The notes under the pieces are model-generated. The model made no database searches and was not told where the DNA came from. It saw only the letters and a program-made list of their open reading frames with translations. Positions 51,595-54,652 of a stretch of DNA of 54,652 nucleotides are shown here, piece by piece. This DNA comes from JBHHZJ01 sp046758005. GTDB lineage: Bacteria > Pseudomonadota > Alphaproteobacteria > Kiloniellales > J153. The stretch is taken from NCBI GenBank assembly GCA_046758005.1, contig JBHHZJ010000011.1, forward strand, positions 1 through 54,652. Direction: 5' to 3'. The position numbers were made by a program, and so were the translations under genes. Within the stretch, counting starts at the first letter, position 1, and each line of letters opens with the position of its first letter.

Positions 51595-52623
51595 AGCCAC
51601 CCGGCCCTCCTCGACGCCGTGGCAGGAGACCCGCACCCCGCCGGTGGCGATCGGCCTCGGCGCCTCCGCCCGGCAGCGCTCGTTCGCGTGCGGGCAGCGC
51701 GGGTGGAAGGTGCAGCCCGAGGGCGGGTCGATCGGGTCCGGCACCTCGCCGGCCACGGGCTGGCGCGCGCGCCCGGTCATCGCCAGATCGGGTATCGCGT
51801 CCAGCAGCATGCGCGTGTAGGGGTGGCGCGGCGCGCGGAACAGCGTGCCCGCGTCGCCCCACTCGACCAGGCGGCCCAGATACATGACGCCGACGAGGTC
51901 GGCGAAGTTGTAGACCACCGCGAGGTCGTGGGAGATCAGCAGGTAGGTCAGGCCGAACTCGCGCTGCAGGTCCTTCATCAGGTTGAGGATCTGCGCCTGC
52001 ACGGAGACATCGAGCGCCGAGGTCGGCTCGTCGCAGACGAGAAAGTCCGGGTTGCTGGCCAGCGCGCGGGCGATCGAGATGCGCTGGCGCTGCCCGCCCG
52101 AGAACTCGTGCGGGTACTTCTCGCCGTCCTCGGGCGCGAGCCCCACGTGGGTGAGCAGCTCGTCGACGCGGGCGCGGATCGCCTTGCGCTCGGTCAGGAT
52201 GCGGTGCGCGACGATCGGCTCGGCGATGATCGCGGCGATGCGCCAGCGCGGGTTCAGGCTGGCGTAGGGGTCCTGGAAGATCATCTGCAGGCGGCGGCGC
52301 ATGGGCATGGCCTCGCGCCAGGTCCGGAGGCCGGCCATGTCCACGCCGTCGAACAGGATCGAGCCCGCGCTCGGCCGGTACAGGCCCACCATGCAGCGCG
52401 CCACCGTCGATTTGCCGCAGCCCGACTCGCCGACCAGCGCGAAGGTCTTGCCGCGCGGGATGTTGAAGCTGATCCCGTCGACCGCCTTGAGGGTCAGCCG
52501 GGGCGTGCCCTCGATCAGGCGGTTGAGCAACGGCTTGGAGACGTCGAAGTACCGCGCCAGGTCGCGCACGCTGACCAGCGGCGCATCCTCGGCCCCGGTG
52601 CGCGGGCGCGCCGCCTCAGGCAC
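51538..52623 (-). CDS. Peptide ABC transporter ATPase, OppF/DppF type
   Basis: 361 aa. Walker A GESGCGKST, signature FSGGQRQR, Walker B FLVCDEPTSALD and switch His in ISHDLAVV are intact. The oligopeptide/dipeptide C-terminal extension with CTFHPRCPHANERCR follows, whose Cys residues bind a [4Fe-4S] cluster in relatives. The final EVRKQASGIGFEASPDP does not look like the family and is encoded by a dispersed repeat. It overlaps the OppD-type gene by 8 nt. It is one of two ATPases of a peptide importer whose permeases and binding protein are absent from the window. Confidence 0.93.
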   Translation of the reverse strand: MPEAARPRTGAEDAPLVSVRDLARYFDVSKPLLNRLIEGTPRLTLKAVDGISFNIPRGKTFALVGESGCGKSTVARCMVGLYRPSAGSILFDGVDMAGLRTWREAMPMRRRLQMIFQDPYASLNPRWRIAAIIAEPIVAHRILTERKAIRARVDELLTHVGLAPEDGEKYPHEFSGGQRQRISIARALASNPDFLVCDEPTSALDVSVQAQILNLMKDLQREFGLTYLLISHDLAVVYNFADLVGVMYLGRLVEWGDAGTLFRAPRHPYTRMLLDAIPDLAMTGRARQPVAGEVPDPIDPPSGCTFHPRCPHANERCRAEAPRPIATGGVRVSCHGVEEGRVASEVRKQASGIGFEASPDP

Positions 52624-53599
52624 GGGCCGCCACGGCGTGGTCGTACAGCCAGCACGCCGCCTGGGTGGAGCCCACCGGGATCAGCTCCGGACGCGCCTGC
52701 CGGCAGCGTCCGAAGGCCTTGGGACAGCGCGGATGGAAGGCGCAGCCGTGCGGGATGTCGGTCAGGCGCGGCATCGCGCCCTCGATCTGGACCAGCCGCT
52801 CCGTGCGGCGGCCGATGGTCGGGATCGAGCCCATCAGACCCGCGGTGTAGGGATGCTGGGGCCGGCGGATCACCTCGTCGACCGGGCCGATCTCGGCGAT
52901 CCGGCCGGCGTACATCACCGCGACCCGGTCCGCCGTTTCGGCGATCACGCCCATGTCGTGCGTCACCAGCATCACCGCCGTGCCGTGCTCGCGGGAGAGT
53001 TGCCTGAGCAGCGAGATGATCTGCGCCTGCACGGAGACGTCGAGCGCCGTGGTCGGCTCGTCGGCGATAACGAGCCGCGGGTTGGCGCACAGCGCGAGCG
53101 CGATGACGACCCGCTGGCGCATGCCGCCGGAGAACTGATGCGGGTAACTGTCGATGCGCCGCTCCGCCGCCGGGATGCCGACCTCGGCGAGCAGCTCGAT
53201 GGCGCGCCTGCGCGCCTGGGACGGCGACAGATCGGTGTGGGTCAGGATCGTCTCGACCAACTGCCGGCCGATGGTATAAAGCGGGTTCAGGCTGGTCAGC
53301 GGATCCTGGAAGATGGCGCCGATCTTCTTGCCCCGGATGCGGCGCATCTCCTCGTAGGACAGCGTGTCGATGCGCCGCCCGTCCAGCGTGATCCGACCGC
53401 CGGCGACCCGCCCGGGCGGGGCGAGCAGGCCGATGATCGACATGCCGGTGATCGACTTGCCCGCCCCGGACTCGCCGACCACGCCCAGGATCTCGCCCTC
53501 CCGGATCTGGAACGACACGTCGTCGATCGCCACCAAGCTGCCGCGCCGGGTCGGAAACTCGATGCGCAGGTTCTCGATGCTGAGCAGGGGTTCGGCCAT
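52616..53599 (-). CDS. Peptide ABC transporter ATPase, OppD/DppD type
   Basis: 327 aa. Walker A GESGAGKSIT, signature FSGGMRQR, Walker B LVIADEPTTALD and switch His VTHDMGVI are present. The C-terminal GCAFHPRCPKAFGRCR is the peptide-importer cysteine region. It pairs with the OppF-type ATPase (8-nt overlap) as a heterodimer under the missing membrane subunits. It is the first gene of this transcript: nothing upstream on the minus strand up to 54307 encodes a permease or binding protein, which is unusual because the ATPases are normally last in a five-gene operon. Confidence 0.94.
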   Translation of the reverse strand: MAEPLLSIENLRIEFPTRRGSLVAIDDVSFQIREGEILGVVGESGAGKSITGMSIIGLLAPPGRVAGGRITLDGRRIDTLSYEEMRRIRGKKIGAIFQDPLTSLNPLYTIGRQLVETILTHTDLSPSQARRRAIELLAEVGIPAAERRIDSYPHQFSGGMRQRVVIALALCANPRLVIADEPTTALDVSVQAQIISLLRQLSREHGTAVMLVTHDMGVIAETADRVAVMYAGRIAEIGPVDEVIRRPQHPYTAGLMGSIPTIGRRTERLVQIEGAMPRLTDIPHGCAFHPRCPKAFGRCRQARPELIPVGSTQAACWLYDHAVAARA

Positions 53600-54307
53600 C
53601 GATCCATGCCGGTTTGGCGGGGGCGCCGCCGCGCCGCCCGGCCGCCACGGCGCGACCGGCGCCGTGGCGAGACGGGGGATGAGACGGGGGCCGGCCCGCG
53701 CCGGGACGCGCTATTGTTGGCACGGACCCTCGGGCGTGCCAAGCCGGGGACCGCACGGCCGGGCGCATCTTCCGACCCTCATCCATGCGCAACGCAGGAT
53801 GGGCGAGGCGGGCCAAGCCGCAGTGCGAACGAGCATCCGGAAGACGACCCACATAACGAGGAGCGAACGCATCGATATGTCTTGCGATCATTATTGGTTG
53901 ACTTATGAGCGCCCAGGTTGATTTGAATGAATTCCGAAATCTACAGAAGTGCCGAGAGCGACATTACATGTTGTACGAATTGTATTAGATATGTTTCACG
54001 GCACAATCTGCGAAAACCGGATACAAGTTTGACAATGATTCGGGACGGGGCTTTCGGTTCGCGCAAATTTTATTTCCATCATTGCCGGTTTCCCCTGTAT
54101 TGAGTTATTATTGAATTAATAAGATTTTAACCAATTATCGCGCCGACCGCGGACGATTTGGGGATCGGTCCCGGGCGGCGCGATGAACGAACGGACTTCA
54201 TCGGACGCCCGTTCGGGCCATGGCGCGAACGTGTGGGGACGGCCGGCGAAGACGGGGAGGAAGACGGGGAGAAAGACGGGGAGAAGGCGTGGGCGTGGGG
54301 TTAGGTC
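53600..54307. other. 708-bp non-coding region with an AT-rich island
   Basis: The first 280 bp are GC-rich without a convincing gene. From about 53875 to 54145 the sequence becomes strikingly AT-rich (runs such as TTATTATTGAATTAATAAG) against a genome of about 70% GC. TTGCCG (54082-54087), an 18-bp spacer and TATTAT (54106-54111) form a possible promoter for the adhesin-like gene at 54308. A 27-codon ORF at 53905-53988 has no ribosome site. The region may be a silencer-bound (H-NS-like) promoter or a transferred piece. Confidence 0.5.
54248..54283. repeat. Three tandem 12-bp repeats
   Basis: GAAGACGGGGAG, GAAGACGGGGAG and AAAGACGGGGAG follow each other directly, 25 bp before the ATG of the adhesin-like gene. 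The purine-rich strand could change length by slippage and so vary expression of the downstream surface protein. Confidence 0.6.
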
Positions 54308-54652
54308 ATGGCCGCCAGGGTAGGCGACGGCGCGCCTGAGGCGGGCGCGCGACTTCCATCCATCGAGGCCAACGGCGTCTCCGTCATCGTGCCGGACGCG
54401 GAGCTTTTGTTCACCGCGGACTACAGCCGGATCGGCGACGACCTGCTGCTCACCGGCCAGGACGGCACGACCCTTCTGATCGAGGACTACTTCGCGCTCG
54501 ATGCGGCGCCCCTGCTGCTGTCGCCGCTCGGGGCGATGATGTCGCCGGAGCTCGTGGCCGCCCTTGTCGGGCCGCGCGCGCCGGGGCAGGTCGCGCAGGC
54601 CGCGCCCTTCGAAGGCGCGCCGCCCATCGGCCAGGTCGAGCAGATCACGGGA
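54308..54652 (+). CDS. N-terminus of a probable large repeat-containing surface protein (truncated by window edge)
   Basis: 115 codons are visible from ATG 54308 (an in-frame TAG just upstream fixes the start region), and the frame is open at the window end. The segment VSVIVPDAELLFTADYSRIG, then DLLLTGQDGTTLLIEDYFA, resembles the N-terminal module of giant LapA/RTX-like or VCBS/cadherin-repeat adhesins. GAPPIGQVEQITG at the end looks like the entry into the FecR-like domain that often follows. There is no classical signal peptide, as expected for type I secreted adhesins. Identification rests on the pattern only; the rest of the gene is needed. Confidence 0.5.
   Translation, partial: MAARVGDGAPEAGARLPSIEANGVSVIVPDAELLFTADYSRIGDDLLLTGQDGTTLLIEDYFALDAAPLLLSPLGAMMSPELVAALVGPRAPGQVAQAAPFEGAPPIGQVEQITG

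Noticed and set aside
53905..53988. A 27-codon ORF (MSAQVDLNEFRNLQKC...) in the AT-rich island
   Set aside because: It has no ribosome site and no family; ORFs of this size are expected by chance in AT-rich DNA.
54029..54057. TTGACA at 54029 as promoter of the adhesin-like gene
   Set aside because: No -10-like sequence follows at 16-18 bp (TTTCGG); the 54082-54111 pair is a better candidate.

Overview
The window is a GC-rich (about 70% by eye) bacterial chromosome segment of 54.65 kb. It is most likely from an alphaproteobacterium, perhaps Rhodospirillales-like. The clues are a usg homologue at 9397-9660, the dispersed repeat beginning TGTCATTGCCGGG at 48711, ATGA/GTGA operon overlaps and the overall gene content. 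I see no rRNA, tRNA, CRISPR array, transposase or phage gene.

Layout. 2-9384: the 3' part of pyruvate phosphate dikinase, a cyclic-nucleotide-binding/FHA fusion protein, a MeaB/ArgK-type GTPase, YgfZ, three glycosyltransferases (two GT9, one GT4) and a dihydroorotase-like amidohydrolase. 9397-17321: usg, a small lipoprotein, a hydroxyproline-epimerase-type racemase, a ProC-SDR pair, an FAH-family protein, a GNAT-like protein, a histone-deacetylase-family amidohydrolase, a 67-aa protein and a secreted metallophosphatase. 17400-32856: a catabolic region with a LacI regulator, class III CoA transferase, GH88 unsaturated uronyl hydrolase, enoyl-CoA hydratase, DapA-like aldolase, sugar ABC transporter (binding protein, two permeases, ATPase), MaoC hydratase, Old-Yellow-Enzyme reductase, enolase-superfamily enzyme, uronate dehydrogenase and a SUMF1-domain protein. 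32869-35754: a four-gene minus-strand operon (two SDRs, alpha/beta hydrolase, cupin). 35946-39708: an alpha/beta hydrolase, DUF547 and GT2 genes, and an enolase-superfamily hydroxyproline enzyme. 39754-40385: a Phd/PIN toxin-antitoxin pair. 40601-46480: a redox block with a PQQ alcohol dehydrogenase carrying the lanthanide-type Asp, cytochrome c, cytochrome b561, PepSY protein and a two-component system. 46630-48650: a second DapA-like enzyme and a persulfide dioxygenase-rhodanese fusion. 49062-49717: VapBC. 49808-53599: a D-aminoacylase-like amidohydrolase and two peptide-ABC ATPases without permeases. 53600-54307: a long non-coding stretch with an unusually AT-rich part. 54308-end: the N-terminus of a probable giant surface adhesin.

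How it fits together. Two near-identical LacI-type boxes (20841-20856, at the GH88 start; 23258-23273, upstream of the ABC transporter) tie the 17.4-32 kb genes into one predicted regulon: uptake of an acidic saccharide or glycoside, release of an unsaturated uronate, oxidation by uronate dehydrogenase, and dehydration/aldol steps. Several CoA enzymes may handle an attached acid or aglycone. Hydroxyproline-type enzymes are scattered at 10.1, 38.6 and 46.6 kb. Both the hydroxyproline and the oxidative uronate routes end, in known bacteria, at alpha-ketoglutarate semialdehyde, but no dehydrogenase for it is in the window. At least four kinds of dispersed inverted repeat lie between genes, and two of them run into coding sequence.
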